Counted from the first letter of the stretch, positions 1 through 9,132 are shown. The stretch is DNA of 64,000 nt from 55-13 sp037190145 (GCA_037190145.1 JBBCJU010000006.1:310001-374000), one strand, 5' to 3'. Translations and numbers: made by a program. Notes: a model not told the origin generated them from the sequence alone.

Positions 1-126
1 TTGAACCTAGTAAATATTTTAAGACTATGAATTGCACTTGGTTCGGATGATGGGGTGTGTCCCAGCGATACATTCTTTTCAACGCTATAAGTCTATGGAT
101 AATGGATTTGCATGCCTTTTTATAAA

Positions 127-148
127 AGGATAATGGTTAACTTATCCT
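127..148. repeat. Inverted repeat upstream of small membrane gene
   Basis: AGGATAA at 127-133 and its exact complement TTATCCT at 142-148 flank an 8-base spacer. The pair lies about 80 bases before the start at 228 and could be an operator or a structured leader element. The rest of 1-227 shows no coding potential I can support. Confidence 0.35.
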
Positions 149-197
149 AGATTGATCTTGTAATCCTTTCATGACACTGCCATTCTTCAACAGCTGG

Positions 198-212
198 GCA
201 TTCGCGGAATGC
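198..212. other. Short hairpin just ahead of a ribosome binding site
   Basis: GCATTC (198-203), loop GCG, GAATGC (207-212) form a perfect 6-bp stem ending six bases before the AGGAG site at 218-222 of the small gene at 228. It could affect access of ribosomes to that site. No match to a known riboregulator was recognised. Confidence 0.35.
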
Positions 213-227
213 TCGTGAGGAGATAGA

Positions 228-464
228 ATGCAAAAGTTGTCCATATATTCCCTTTTAGTTGTTGCCATCACTCTGTTGGGTCTTAACGTGCTTCTCGTGT
301 GGAACAAGCCGGTTATTGCTGCGGCGCAGGGGAAAAAGTGGAATCAAGTTACGTCCGCTTTTCACAATACGGACAAACAGGCAACCCTACTGAAAAATGG
401 ATATGAACCGTTTGCTGCGGCCATATCACTCAATAATCAAGAAGTAATCTACTATAGAAAATGA
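228..464 (+). CDS. Small hypothetical membrane-anchored protein (78 aa)
   Basis: Unrecognised 78-residue protein. Residues about 5-25 form one hydrophobic segment, followed by a polar tail with several Lys and Gln residues, so it is probably a single-pass inner-membrane or signal-anchored peptide. The ATG has a clear AGGAG site seven bases upstream. It stands alone: the next feature is the minus-strand tRNA-Leu. Function unknown; the good ribosome binding site is the main reason to believe it is expressed. Confidence 0.55.
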   Translation: MQKLSIYSLLVVAITLLGLNVLLVWNKPVIAAAQGKKWNQVTSAFHNTDKQATLLKNGYEPFAAAISLNNQEVIYYRK

Positions 465-682
465 TACTGCTTGTGAATGATGAATATTTGTGCAGAAGCA
501 GTTTATATGCTCATTGCCGAGGCGTAGTTAGTGGAATCTTCACTGGAAATTTCTGACAAATCAAATACTACAGGAAAGTGGGCCTTACAAGTGCAGATAG
601 CAGGGTTGTTCTGAATTCAAGACAGGCTTACTAATTATTCAGGTATCGCTGTAAGTAATCTATAGCGATAGTAGCTAGAAAC

Positions 683-718
683 AAAGAATCCCAGGTTCAA
701 AGGAACCTGGGATTCTTT
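683..718 (-). terminator. Perfect 16-bp hairpin at the 3' end of tRNA-Leu
   Basis: Positions 683-698 and 703-718 are perfectly complementary over 16 bp with a 4-base loop. Read on the minus strand the hairpin begins at the last base of the tRNA CCA end, which fits a transcription terminator or processing element. Only a weak GTTTCT follows, so it lacks a proper U-tract. Confidence 0.6.
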
Positions 719-802
719 GGTGGGCAAGGAGAGACTCGAACTCTCATGGTTTTACCCGCTGGAACCTAAATCCAGTGCGTCTACCAATTTCGCCACTCGC
801 CC
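718..802 (-). tRNA. tRNA-Leu (UAG)
   Basis: On the minus strand the acceptor arm GGGCGAG (802-796) pairs with CTTGCCC (728-722), followed by A and an encoded CCA (720-718). The anticodon stem CTGGA/TCCAG encloses loop TTTAGGT, giving anticodon UAG. The T arm has GAGAG-TTCGAGT-CTCTC. A long variable arm, typical of leucine tRNAs, lies between the anticodon and T stems. It decodes CUA and probably other CUN codons. Confidence 0.96.
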
Positions 803-821
803 GCGAAGATGTATATGATAC

Positions 822-1793
822 CTAGGTGCCGTCCCAAGTTGAGCCTAAGGTCGCGGGGAGCGGTTTACTTTGTCGGGGCAACTTCAGACTGAGGGTGGCT
901 TTGGCTCGCTCCCACTCGTCCGGATTTAGTCGTTTGACGTGGCCATCGATAAAGGAAACGACTCGTGTTCCATCGGGCCAAGCCTTGTCTTCATAGAATA
1001 AGACGGTTTCCGACGGCGAATCAATGGACGAAAGATTTACACCTGCTACAGCCATATTGAGCAAGAATTTTGCTCCGCTAGGATTTAGCGACTTTGTGGT
1101 TTCTTTACTCTTCATGTAAGGGTAAGCAACTTCGAAAGCTCCTTTTGTGCTTTGGACATAGGGGAGTTCATCGTCATAGTCTGCTGAGTACATGATCATG
1201 GCAAGCGATAGCTGCTTGGCATTCGACATTGTCTGCGCGCGATCTTCGGAGCCCCCTTTCGCTGGGCCGAGCGGTTTTAGCCACTCTTCCTTTGTCATAT
1301 CTGTTCGAGGAGTGATCGCGGTGATGTGCTTCGTATTGATCAGGGTCAAAGATAGGTCGTACTTGCTCAAGTCTGGCGGATTTTTCTCCTTCATGATTTC
1401 CGCCATATTGAATTGGACCGAGTAGGTGACTAAGAAATCTTGATCGTACAGTTTGATCGTCGAGCCGTTTGTCCAACTGATCCCCATCCGATCAAAAAAT
1501 GCGAGTCCTGCGGCTTGATCCGGATCGGCGGCCGCTCCTTCGCTCATCTCGGACCCTCGACCAAATGCGCCGAGAATCATCATCATTGGGTTCATGAGGC
1601 CCGAGAAGAAGTCATTTCCTCCCTGCTTCTCGTGAACGATTTTGACGGCGCGCATATCTTCACCAAGATCGGCAGCCTTCATCTTGTTGGGTAAGGATTG
1701 TCCTCTTAGAAGACTCCCAAGGTCTTGAGCAGGAACAAGTGCGGTAGGAATAGCCAGAATGGCGACGGCGAAGAGCTTAACGCTACGACTCAT
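822..1793 (-). CDS. Secreted pseudopilin-like (DUF1559-type) protein
   Basis: 323 residues. A signal peptide covers about residues 1-22 (hydrophobic run ending near PAQ). The C-terminal half from about residue 185 carries features of the DUF1559/prepilin-like proteins common in Planctomycetes and Armatimonadota: an N-A-K-Q-L helix with MYSADYDD, then PSETVLFYED and a VSFIDGHVKRL end motif. No type IV prepilin cleavage motif is present, so it is a free secreted protein and not a pilin. The ATG has GGAGAA six bases upstream and a possible -10 (TAAAGT) before that. It lies directly downstream of the DUF2993 gene on the same strand. Role unknown. Confidence 0.7.
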   Translation of the reverse strand: MSRSVKLFAVAILAIPTALVPAQDLGSLLRGQSLPNKMKAADLGEDMRAVKIVHEKQGGNDFFSGLMNPMMMILGAFGRGSEMSEGAAADPDQAAGLAFFDRMGISWTNGSTIKLYDQDFLVTYSVQFNMAEIMKEKNPPDLSKYDLSLTLINTKHITAITPRTDMTKEEWLKPLGPAKGGSEDRAQTMSNAKQLSLAMIMYSADYDDELPYVQSTKGAFEVAYPYMKSKETTKSLNPSGAKFLLNMAVAGVNLSSIDSPSETVLFYEDKAWPDGTRVVSFIDGHVKRLNPDEWERAKATLSLKLPRQSKPLPATLGSTWDGT

Positions 1794-1882
1794 AGAATTC
1801 TCCAGAATCCTACTTTATTGCCTTTTGCCCTCGAATTGAAAGACCCAAGGTCTGAACTTTCTAAGCCGTACCAAGTAGCGAA

Positions 1883-2404
1883 CTATTTTAAGGTTGGCGT
1901 AAGGTGTCCACGAATAATGAGACTTCCGTCTGTAATCTCATACTCGGTGAGGTGGGCTTCGATGGGCAGATCATCGGCATCCAAGACGGGGTTGATCTTG
2001 TCAAGTTGACTCTGAACCATATTGCGAGCCCCTACGCCCATCACATCAACCGTCTCTAGGTCCACATACAACTTGGTGCAATCTTGAATACGCAGGGAGC
2101 AGACCGCGGAGGCCTTCATGATCATAATGCTTGCCTGAACGTGGATCTTGCCCTCTTTCAACTCAACCTTGAAGTCTCGCAGGCCGCCGGGGGCTTGTTT
2201 ATTCAGGAAGTCGGCTAGGTTAGGAGCTAAGACGAGAGCTTCTAGGGTTCCAGGCTCTGGGACTGAGATCACAATCGGATCTTTCTCGATATGAACGTGC
2301 TTAGCATGCAGAGTCATCGCATTGATGACTAGTCCCATCGGGAGGGATACGTTCTGTAGCACAACTTCTAGCTGTCCAACATCAAGACTGTGGATGGCAC
2401 TCAC
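1883..2404 (-). CDS. DUF2993 (LmeA-like) domain protein
   Basis: 173 residues if started at the GTG at 2404-2402. The pattern of short beta-strand segments, with PMGLVINAMTLHAKHVHIEK near the N-terminus and a lysine-rich amphipathic middle, resembles DUF2993 (LmeA family), lipid-binding-like proteins whose mycobacterial member acts in cell-envelope assembly. The open frame runs further upstream, but that part would cover the divergent gene's promoter and lacks the family pattern. The chosen GTG is preceded at exactly 7 bases by TACCCT (2417-2412), the leaderless-start signature seen elsewhere in the window. No signal peptide is visible with this start. Confidence 0.6.
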   Translation of the reverse strand: MSAIHSLDVGQLEVVLQNVSLPMGLVINAMTLHAKHVHIEKDPIVISVPEPGTLEALVLAPNLADFLNKQAPGGLRDFKVELKEGKIHVQASIMIMKASAVCSLRIQDCTKLYVDLETVDVMGVGARNMVQSQLDKINPVLDADDLPIEAHLTEYEITDGSLIIRGHLTPTLK

Positions 2405-2411
2405 GGTCAGT

Positions 2412-2443
2412 AGGGTACCAGCGCGGCTGGGGTTTGGTATGAT
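2412..2443. promoter_or_regulatory. Overlapping divergent leaderless promoters with an inverted repeat
   Basis: Minus-strand -10 TACCCT (2417-2412) lies 7 bases before the GTG at 2404; plus-strand -10 TATGAT (2438-2443) lies 7 bases before the ATG at 2451. Each -10 falls in the other promoter's -35 zone. CCAGC-GCG-GCTGG (2418-2430), a perfect inverted repeat, sits between them and could bind a regulator of both genes. Confidence 0.5.
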
Positions 2444-2450
2444 TTGCCCT

Positions 2451-3974
2451 ATGGTCTCCGCGCTTGCGTTCTTGACATTGTTGTCCCAAGACCTTCCGAC
2501 ACCCCCGCCTGCTCCCAAAGAAGAGTTTCGAGCTGTCTGGGTGGCAACGGTAGCAAATATTGACTGGCCTACCAAACCCGGTCTTCCTACGGACCAAGCA
2601 AAGTCGGAGCTCGTACGCATTTTTGACAAATGCCAAGAATTGAATTTGAATGCGGTTATCCTTCAGGTTCGTCCAGCAACCGATTCACTTTACGATTCCA
2701 AACTTGAACCTTGGTCCGAGTACCTAACCGGCGCTCAAGGTAAGGCTCCTAGCCCTTATTGGGATCCTCTAGAATTCGCTGTAGAAGAAGCCCATAAGCG
2801 CGGTATGGAGCTGCATTGCTGGTTTAACCCTTATCGCTCTCTTCACCCTACTCAGAAAGGGCCTGTTGCTCAGACTCACATATCACGCACAAACCCGAGT
2901 GTGGTGAAGCAATATGGGAAATATCTGTGGATGGACCCAAGCGAGCCTGCTGTTCAGCGTAGATCGCTTGAAGTGATGTTGGATGTTGTGCGTCGATATG
3001 ACATCGACGGCGTCCATATTGATGACTACTTCTACCCTTATAAAGAGAAGGGGCCAGACGGAAAGATTATCGACTTCCCGGATTCGGAGAGTTATGGTAG
3101 ATATCAGCGAGCGGGGGGGAGACTCGGTAAAGACGACTGGCGACGAAAGTCTGTAGATGATTTTATTGAGCGACTCTACGGCGAGATTAAGAAGTCCAAG
3201 CGGCACGTGAAGTTTGGAATCAGTCCATTCGGTGTTTATCGCCCCGGAATTCCAGAGGGAATCAAGGCAGGAGTAGACCAATATGCGGACCTGTATGCGG
3301 ACGCTTTGAAGTGGTACCAAAAGGGTTGGGTGGACTATTACACCCCTCAGCTTTACTGGCCGATTAAGCAGACTCCACAAGCCTATCCTGTCTTGCTGAA
3401 GTATTGGGCTGAAGTGAATTCGGCAGGAAGACATCTGTGGCCCGGGAATTTTACGGGACGAACAAATCCAAACGATGGAAACTGGCCAGCCCAAGAGGTG
3501 GTGGATCAGATTAACGTCACTCGCGGACAGAAAGGAGCCACCGGCAATGTCCACTTCAGCATGAAGGCGTTCACCCAGAATTTCAATGGAGTGGCGACGG
3601 CGCTGAAGAATGGTCCCTATAAGGAGCCAGCCGTTATTCCTGCTTCTCGATGGCTGGGAGATAAGAAACCAGGTTCGCCGGATGTCACCGTGAATCACAC
3701 CGGCGACCACACTGTGGGAGGTGTGTCTCCAGTCAAAGTGAAACGATTCTGGCGCTTAGGCTGGCCTGAAGCGAATGCGGATGATGTGCGATTCTATGCC
3801 GTTAGCTTTGGCAAGCGAGTGGGTGGAAAGGTCATTTGGAAACCCTACAAGATGCAGAGTGCCAAGGGCTCCGTGTTCACTCAGGATGTGACAGAACCGT
3901 ATCAATATGCCGCCGTACGCGCCATCAGTAAAACTGGCGTGGTGGGTGATGCTTCAGTCATTGTTCGTCCTTAA
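2451..3974 (+). CDS. GHL10 family glycoside-hydrolase-like protein
   Basis: 507 residues from the ATG at 2451. A short N-terminal hydrophobic segment (MVSALAFLTLLSQ) looks like a signal or anchor sequence. Then comes the hallmark EFRAVWVATVANIDWP of GHL10 (DUF187), a TIM-barrel hydrolase-like family. Further family motifs are VILQVRPATDSLY, GMELHCWFNPYR, DGVHIDDYFYPY and YTPQLYW. The Asp pair in HIDDYF is the likely catalytic region. The C-terminus resembles a fibronectin-like domain. The start was chosen because TATGAT lies exactly 7 bases upstream and the signal segment begins there; the upstream in-frame codons look non-coding. Substrate unknown; an extracytoplasmic glycan is likely. Confidence 0.85.
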   Translation: MVSALAFLTLLSQDLPTPPPAPKEEFRAVWVATVANIDWPTKPGLPTDQAKSELVRIFDKCQELNLNAVILQVRPATDSLYDSKLEPWSEYLTGAQGKAPSPYWDPLEFAVEEAHKRGMELHCWFNPYRSLHPTQKGPVAQTHISRTNPSVVKQYGKYLWMDPSEPAVQRRSLEVMLDVVRRYDIDGVHIDDYFYPYKEKGPDGKIIDFPDSESYGRYQRAGGRLGKDDWRRKSVDDFIERLYGEIKKSKRHVKFGISPFGVYRPGIPEGIKAGVDQYADLYADALKWYQKGWVDYYTPQLYWPIKQTPQAYPVLLKYWAEVNSAGRHLWPGNFTGRTNPNDGNWPAQEVVDQINVTRGQKGATGNVHFSMKAFTQNFNGVATALKNGPYKEPAVIPASRWLGDKKPGSPDVTVNHTGDHTVGGVSPVKVKRFWRLGWPEANADDVRFYAVSFGKRVGGKVIWKPYKMQSAKGSVFTQDVTEPYQYAAVRAISKTGVVGDASVIVRP

Positions 3975-4025
3975 CGAACAACCTATTTGATCGGGAAGGG
4001 CAATCCGGGTAACTTTCCGATCAGT

Positions 4026-5183
4026 ATGTCCAAGAAGCACGTCAATGTCGGACTCATCGGTTACCAATTCATGGGTAAAGCCCATAGCAATGCCTATCGC
4101 CAGGTAGGTCGATTCTTCCCAGACCTTCCGGTCGAAGTGCGAATGCATACGATCTGTGGACGCAACGAAGAAGGTGTTAAGAAGGCCAAAGAAGCTTACG
4201 GTTGGGATCACTACGAAACTGATTGGCGCAAGGTCATTGAAAACCCAGACATTGATGTGATTGATGTTTCGACTCCCGGAAACACCCATGCTGAGATTGC
4301 CATTGCGGCTGCGGCAGCAGGGAAGGCAGTTTTCTGTGAGAAGCCTATTGGGAACACATTGCAGGAAGCCCATGACATGCTCAAGGCGGTTCAGCAGCAC
4401 ACCGTGCCCCACGCCGTATTCCACAACTATCGAAAAGCTCCAGCCGTCGGCCTGGCGAAGCAGATGATCGAAGCCGGGGAACTCGGAACCATTTATCACT
4501 GGAGAGCGACTTATCTGCAAGACTGGATCGCTGATCCGAATTTCCCATTGGTTTGGCGACTACAAAAAGAGGTCGCGGGAAGCGGAACTCATGGCGATAT
4601 CAATGCCCACATCATCGATATGGCTCGACATCTGATCGGAGAATTCGATGAAGTCTGTGGATTACTGCACACGTTTATCAAAGAGCGACCTTTGGCGGGC
4701 GAGATCGACGATAAGTTGGGGGCCAAGGCGAGCACTCAGATGGGCGAAGTAACCGTTGATGATGCGGCCATGTTCTTGGCTAGGTTTAAGAATGGTGCCC
4801 TGGGTACTTTTGAGGCTTCTCGGTTTGCAGTAGGCCGCAAAAACTACCATCGCTGGGAGATCAATGGCTCCAAGGGCTCCATCGTTTTTAACCTAGAAAG
4901 GATGAACGAGCTTGAGTATTACAACGAAGGCGCTGCCGATGGTCGTAAAGGCTTCACGGTTATTCAGGCCACGGAATCGAGCCATCCTTGGGCAGGCAAC
5001 TTCTGGCCAGTGGGTCATATCATGGGATATGAGCACACCTTCATCAACCTGCTTGCCGATGCCTTCACAGCCTATGCGGATAATCGACCGATCAGCCCTA
5101 ACTTCGTAGATGGCTACGAGAATCAAAGGGTGCTAGATGCAGTAGAGAAGAGTCATGAGACTAGAGGTTGGGTAAAGCTCTAA
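4026..5183 (+). CDS. Gfo/Idh/MocA family NAD(P)-dependent oxidoreductase
   Basis: 385 residues. The N-terminal Rossmann domain starts VNVGLIGYQFMGKAHSNAY, and VIDVSTPGNTHAEIAIAAA and FCEKPIGNT are the standard motifs of this family (EKP carries the catalytic-site lysine). The C-terminal alpha/beta domain contains GSGTHGDINAHIIDMARH, a substrate-binding motif. Such enzymes oxidise or reduce sugars and inositols; the substrate cannot be told from sequence. ATG at 4026 is preferred over upstream starts because the Rossmann fold begins immediately after it; TAACTT lies 10 bases upstream. A strong terminator follows at 5205-5246. Confidence 0.88.
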   Translation: MSKKHVNVGLIGYQFMGKAHSNAYRQVGRFFPDLPVEVRMHTICGRNEEGVKKAKEAYGWDHYETDWRKVIENPDIDVIDVSTPGNTHAEIAIAAAAAGKAVFCEKPIGNTLQEAHDMLKAVQQHTVPHAVFHNYRKAPAVGLAKQMIEAGELGTIYHWRATYLQDWIADPNFPLVWRLQKEVAGSGTHGDINAHIIDMARHLIGEFDEVCGLLHTFIKERPLAGEIDDKLGAKASTQMGEVTVDDAAMFLARFKNGALGTFEASRFAVGRKNYHRWEINGSKGSIVFNLERMNELEYYNEGAADGRKGFTVIQATESSHPWAGNFWPVGHIMGYEHTFINLLADAFTAYADNRPISPNFVDGYENQRVLDAVEKSHETRGWVKL

Positions 5184-5204
5184 CCCGCTGAATAATTGAC
5201 AAAT

Positions 5205-5246
5205 GCTCAAGCTTGCTTTCACTTTTGAAGCAAGTTTGAGCTTTTT
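5205..5246 (+). terminator. Rho-independent terminator after Gfo/Idh gene
   Basis: A 15-bp stem (5205-5219 with 5227-5241, two G-U pairs) with a 7-base loop is followed by TTTTT (5242-5246). This is a standard intrinsic terminator for the plus-strand oxidoreductase. Confidence 0.9.
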
Positions 5247-5252
5247 GTAAGA

Positions 5253-5459
5253 CTAAGAGGCAAGAAGCATCTCTTCATCGCCTTCCAAAAGATGTCCTAA
5301 CTTTCGGAGCGCCGATACTATTTCTGGCGAATCAGACTCTGACGAGTTTAGACATCGCAAAAATAATGACAAGGCTTCCTCTCTTGTAAGCCATATTTGG
5401 ACTAATTCCGTGTCCCCTTCCATTCCGTAAGAATTCTTGGTAACCATTTTCATTCCCAC
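5253..5459 (-). CDS. Small hypothetical protein (about 68 aa)
   Basis: Unrecognised acidic peptide. It has a helix-rich stretch with LTREEALSLFLRCL and EIVSALRKLGHLLEG, a plausible small folded helical protein. The first possible start is GTG at 5459; ATG codons at 5453 and 5446 are also possible. No clear Shine-Dalgarno site or TANNNT hexamer at the usual distance was found, so the start and even the gene are uncertain. It fills the gap between two plus-strand genes. Confidence 0.4.
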   Translation of the reverse strand: MGMKMVTKNSYGMEGDTELVQIWLTREEALSLFLRCLNSSESDSPEIVSALRKLGHLLEGDEEMLLAS

Positions 5460-5595
5460 ACGTCTAGCACCTAAAACCGGTAATTCCTGCAGTCGAGGGA
5501 GACTATTTGGGGATGAAACGTTAAAAGTGTCAAAAAGAACTTGGCTAGACCTACCGATATTAGGTTAAGCCGGGTTAAACTGGGAGGGAGAAGCC

Positions 5596-8500
5596 ATGGG
5601 AAGGCTAAATTGGAAGAAGGTTGGGAGTTTTGCGTTATGTGCTCTGCCTATGGCAGTACACGCTCAACTGCCTTTTGGCCTGAATCCCGAAGATAAGAGT
5701 AAGCCTCAAAACAGTGTAGGCGGCTCGGCGGCCCTTGACCTCCTAACGGTTCGGTCTAACAATCCAGGCGTCCCACTTAAGCACGGAAACGTTGTTGCTG
5801 GCTCAGAACGAGTCCAGCTTGCAGGAACGGTCCTTCAACGAGGCGTTGATTACACCATTGATAATGAAGCGGGAGTTGTTTACATTGCCCGTGCATTCAA
5901 GAATGGAGATTCCGTAACCGTTTCCTACCGATACGACAAGAATGCTAAGCCATCGACGGCGAGCACTTATCGAGCAAACGGTATCAATGCTTTTAGCTTC
6001 AATGTAGCCCCTGGCGCAATGAACATGGTGTTGGGCTTTGGGATGACTGAGCGCACCGCAGATGGACAGGTGGTTTCTACAAACCTGTTTGGGTTCAATA
6101 ATAGTTTTAATCTAGGCCAGAAGGGTCTCCTGAAGGGCGTTTACTACTTTGGTGAACGACAAAAGCAGGATGCGAACTCCATGATGGAGTCCAAGACTGC
6201 GGGGCAAAACATTGATGAGGGGCGATCCAAGATGATCGTTCAGAACTTCCAGTCTAATTTGCTTGGTGGTTCCATCACGGCCGATTACCAAGATATCTCT
6301 GCGAACTTCCGTGGCTTTGCAGCGGCGGGAGATGCTGGGATGAATGCCGCTCAACTCGAAAAAGAAAAGGGCTTAACTCGACTTGGCTTCGGTATGAAGG
6401 ATCTGAAAGTTGGATCTATCGGATTTGGAGCCTCCATGCGCTCGGTCGCAGATAGTGGAGCTTCGATTGATTGGCGCAGTCTGAACTTTTCTACTGGCGG
6501 ACTGAAGGTTAATTGGAATTCTCAAAGCGTAGATAGCGACTTTAAGCGTTTTGCTGATATCGCTGAGGCGGATCGCGCTCAGTTGCAGAAGGAAACCGGT
6601 TTGTCTCGGGAAAACCTAGACTTGGGCTTTGCTCTCAAGGACGGTGGGTTGTCGCTAAAGACACTCTCCATTGAGGATATGCGCGGAAAGAGCGGCGTGT
6701 CACAGAGAGAGATCGGTCTTAATACATCCAAGATTAAGTTCAGTCTGAAGGATCAAGAAGTTGATCAAACATTCTCTCGAGTCGCAAGCTTGAAGAACGA
6801 AGAGCAAGCGATGTTTGGTCGAGAGATTGGTTTGAAGCGACAGTGGATGGCGTTAGAGGCTGGTCTGCTGGGTGGAGCTACGCAGCCAATTAAGTTTGCT
6901 CAGAACCTCATCGAATCAAAAGATGGCGCTTTTAGATCTCAGAGTATTTCTACAGGCGGAAAGGGTTGGAGTCTTGAGCACTCCTCATTAGGTTTTGATA
7001 AGGGCTTCACTGGGTTTGCACCGCTCAATGCCACCGCAGAGGGAGATGCGCAAATTGCCGCCATCGCCAAGATGTATGGCCAAGGGACACAAGCAAATGT
7101 GGGCGCTGAGCGTGGCTGGTTGCTTCAATCCGCCGGGATCGAGCGATCTGTAAGCCGACTGTCGGGTGAGCCGTTCAAAGATTGGAAGATGAGCTTTGAT
7201 TCAATGAAGCTCAAGGGCCAGTCGGGTGGAGCATCGGTTGAGACTTTTGCTCTCAATAACAAAGATGTCAACGTTTCTTATCGCAAGCAGACATTAGGAA
7301 AGCAGTTTAACGAGCTAGGCCGCTTGTTGGAGCTTGAGCGACAACGCTTAGGAACAGTTGCGGGAATGGATCGCACAGACTTTGCGGTCAACCTGAATGT
7401 TAAGGGTGGAAAGCTCAATTACAGCCAGAGTGATGCGGATTCAGCAAGTGGTGGATTTAATCGACAGCAGTTTGCCTACAGCGACAAGCGACTTCAGATA
7501 TCGGCCAATACTCGCGAAGTAGATCCTGGGTTTAACTCGATTAACCAAATGGTTGACCCTGAGCGTGATCTGTTGAATCAGCTCAAGGGCTTTAACCAGA
7601 GAGATATGAAGGTGAAGTGGCAGATTTTGCCTAGCCTTAATCTTGATTACTATGAGTTTGCTTCTAGTTCAGACACGCTGGATCAAGACAACCATATCAA
7701 TAATCTGATACTCAATTGGAAGCCGTCCAAGAGTACAGAGTTGAACTATACGAAGCTGAATCAGAATTCAGAAGATCCAATCAGCACCTTGTTTGCCAAC
7801 GTGACTGAGCGAATGTCCCTGTATCAAAACATGGGCAAGTATGGCAATCTGCGACTTCTGAGAGAGCGCCAAGATTTCGACGGTAAGAATTCCACTCAGT
7901 CTGACTTTGAGCGACAGTATCTCTCTTATGAGACTTCTCTCAATGCGACGACTAAGCTGATGACTGAGCAAAGTCGAACGAGTTACCAAAACGGCGACAA
8001 GGAAAATATTAGCGCGAATACCGTTAGCACAAATCTGAACAAGCGTTTGGGAATTAGTGTTACCGATCGCCACGTTGATCGAAACGGTGATGATCGGGAT
8101 GAGCGAAACCGAAACTACGGCTTCTGGTACGACCTTGGAAATGGCCTTCAGATTGCATACGGCTATGCTCGACAACTAAACGGTGAGAACGGTTTAACGC
8201 AGCAGAACTTATCTATCGGTAAGAATGCGGCGCAAGTTGCACCAGAGCAATCAGGTAACGCCCAAGCTGGAACTATCGGAAACTTGAATATCGGTGGTGG
8301 CTACGGTGAGCGGTCATGGGATGGCAGTACCGAGCGAACTCAAGCTTTCAGCAAGATGTCAATCGGAACCAACAAGCCATTCAACCTTGGCGCGTTCCGG
8401 GACATCAAGATGAACTTTGGTGTTGACACTGCAGCTGACTACAGTAAGTGGGTCAAGGAAAACAAGCTGTTTAATGTTGGCGGCAAGTTGGGGGCAAACA

Positions 8501-9132
8501 CCTTCGGCTACAGCTATCAAGGACAGATGTTCGCAGATGGCCTAAGGGCGATTGACCGAACCTATAGTTTTGCAACAGATCAAAACGATAAGAACTGGTT
8601 AAAGGCCAGCCTTTTCTACAAAGTACGAACTCTACCGCTTAACGGCGAAATCATGATTCGGAACTTTAATGTCTCGGCTAAGCCGACCAAGGATTTTGTC
8701 TTAACTCACCAGTTGCTCACAAACCCTGAGCAAGCTAAGGGTGACGCCATTCTTGGTTCAATCTATTCGCCAGAACGACAATCGGTTTGGAAGCTGGACT
8801 ACAAGGGAACAAACGGTTATACGCTTGGTGGCGAGTGGAGAGAGATGCGCAATGACCAAAACAATGCGCTTCGCCGAACCGCCGGCTTGAATGCGACCCT
8901 GTTTGAAAAGTCAGGTTCACCATTAAAGCTTTACTACGGTTTGGAGGAAGTTAACGGAAACGGTGTGAGCCGAATGTTAACCAGTCGATACAGCCTTCAG
9001 TTTGAGCAACGCCCTGGAGCAAACCAGAGCTTCAGCATCTTTGCCGGTAACGTCAGCTATCGATACAACACGATTGATGGCTTCCGCAAGGATAACTGGT
9101 CTTTGCGAATGGACTATTCGCTAAGGTTCTAA
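5596..9132 (+). CDS. Large outer-membrane beta-barrel-like protein with ~77-aa repeats
   Basis: 1178 residues. Signal peptide about 1-23 ending VHAQ. Residues about 65-115 form a small domain with GVDYTIDNEAGVVYI and SVTVSYRYD, a pattern seen in pre-barrel domains of large outer-membrane proteins. Residues about 230-670 hold six copies of a helical motif (F near 238, 316, 393, 471, 571 and 646, followed by E/Q-rich helix and GL-R), spaced mostly 75-78 residues, between beta-rich stretches. The rest is dense in alternating polar/aromatic strands and ends MDYSLRF, a terminal Phe as in BamA-inserted barrels. SD GGGAGGGAG precedes ATG. Probably a surface or porin-like protein; function unknown. 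Confidence 0.75.
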   Translation: MGRLNWKKVGSFALCALPMAVHAQLPFGLNPEDKSKPQNSVGGSAALDLLTVRSNNPGVPLKHGNVVAGSERVQLAGTVLQRGVDYTIDNEAGVVYIARAFKNGDSVTVSYRYDKNAKPSTASTYRANGINAFSFNVAPGAMNMVLGFGMTERTADGQVVSTNLFGFNNSFNLGQKGLLKGVYYFGERQKQDANSMMESKTAGQNIDEGRSKMIVQNFQSNLLGGSITADYQDISANFRGFAAAGDAGMNAAQLEKEKGLTRLGFGMKDLKVGSIGFGASMRSVADSGASIDWRSLNFSTGGLKVNWNSQSVDSDFKRFADIAEADRAQLQKETGLSRENLDLGFALKDGGLSLKTLSIEDMRGKSGVSQREIGLNTSKIKFSLKDQEVDQTFSRVASLKNEEQAMFGREIGLKRQWMALEAGLLGGATQPIKFAQNLIESKDGAFRSQSISTGGKGWSLEHSSLGFDKGFTGFAPLNATAEGDAQIAAIAKMYGQGTQANVGAERGWLLQSAGIERSVSRLSGEPFKDWKMSFDSMKLKGQSGGASVETFALNNKDVNVSYRKQTLGKQFNELGRLLELERQRLGTVAGMDRTDFAVNLNVKGGKLNYSQSDADSASGGFNRQQFAYSDKRLQISANTREVDPGFNSINQMVDPERDLLNQLKGFNQRDMKVKWQILPSLNLDYYEFASSSDTLDQDNHINNLILNWKPSKSTELNYTKLNQNSEDPISTLFANVTERMSLYQNMGKYGNLRLLRERQDFDGKNSTQSDFERQYLSYETSLNATTKLMTEQSRTSYQNGDKENISANTVSTNLNKRLGISVTDRHVDRNGDDRDERNRNYGFWYDLGNGLQIAYGYARQLNGENGLTQQNLSIGKNAAQVAPEQSGNAQAGTIGNLNIGGGYGERSWDGSTERTQAFSKMSIGTNKPFNLGAFRDIKMNFGVDTAADYSKWVKENKLFNVGGKLGANTFGYSYQGQMFADGLRAIDRTYSFATDQNDKNWLKASLFYKVRTLPLNGEIMIRNFNVSAKPTKDFVLTHQLLTNPEQAKGDAILGSIYSPERQSVWKLDYKGTNGYTLGGEWREMRNDQNNALRRTAGLNATLFEKSGSPLKLYYGLEEVNGNGVSRMLTSRYSLQFEQRPGANQSFSIFAGNVSYRYNTIDGFRKDNWSLRMDYSLRF

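Noticed and set aside
2883..3710. Long minus-strand open frame (275 codons) inside the GHL10 gene
   Set aside because: Antisense to a clear family member, no family match and no start signal.
3954..4520. Minus-strand open frame of 188 codons over the Gfo/Idh gene
   Set aside because: Shadow of a well-supported gene on the other strand.
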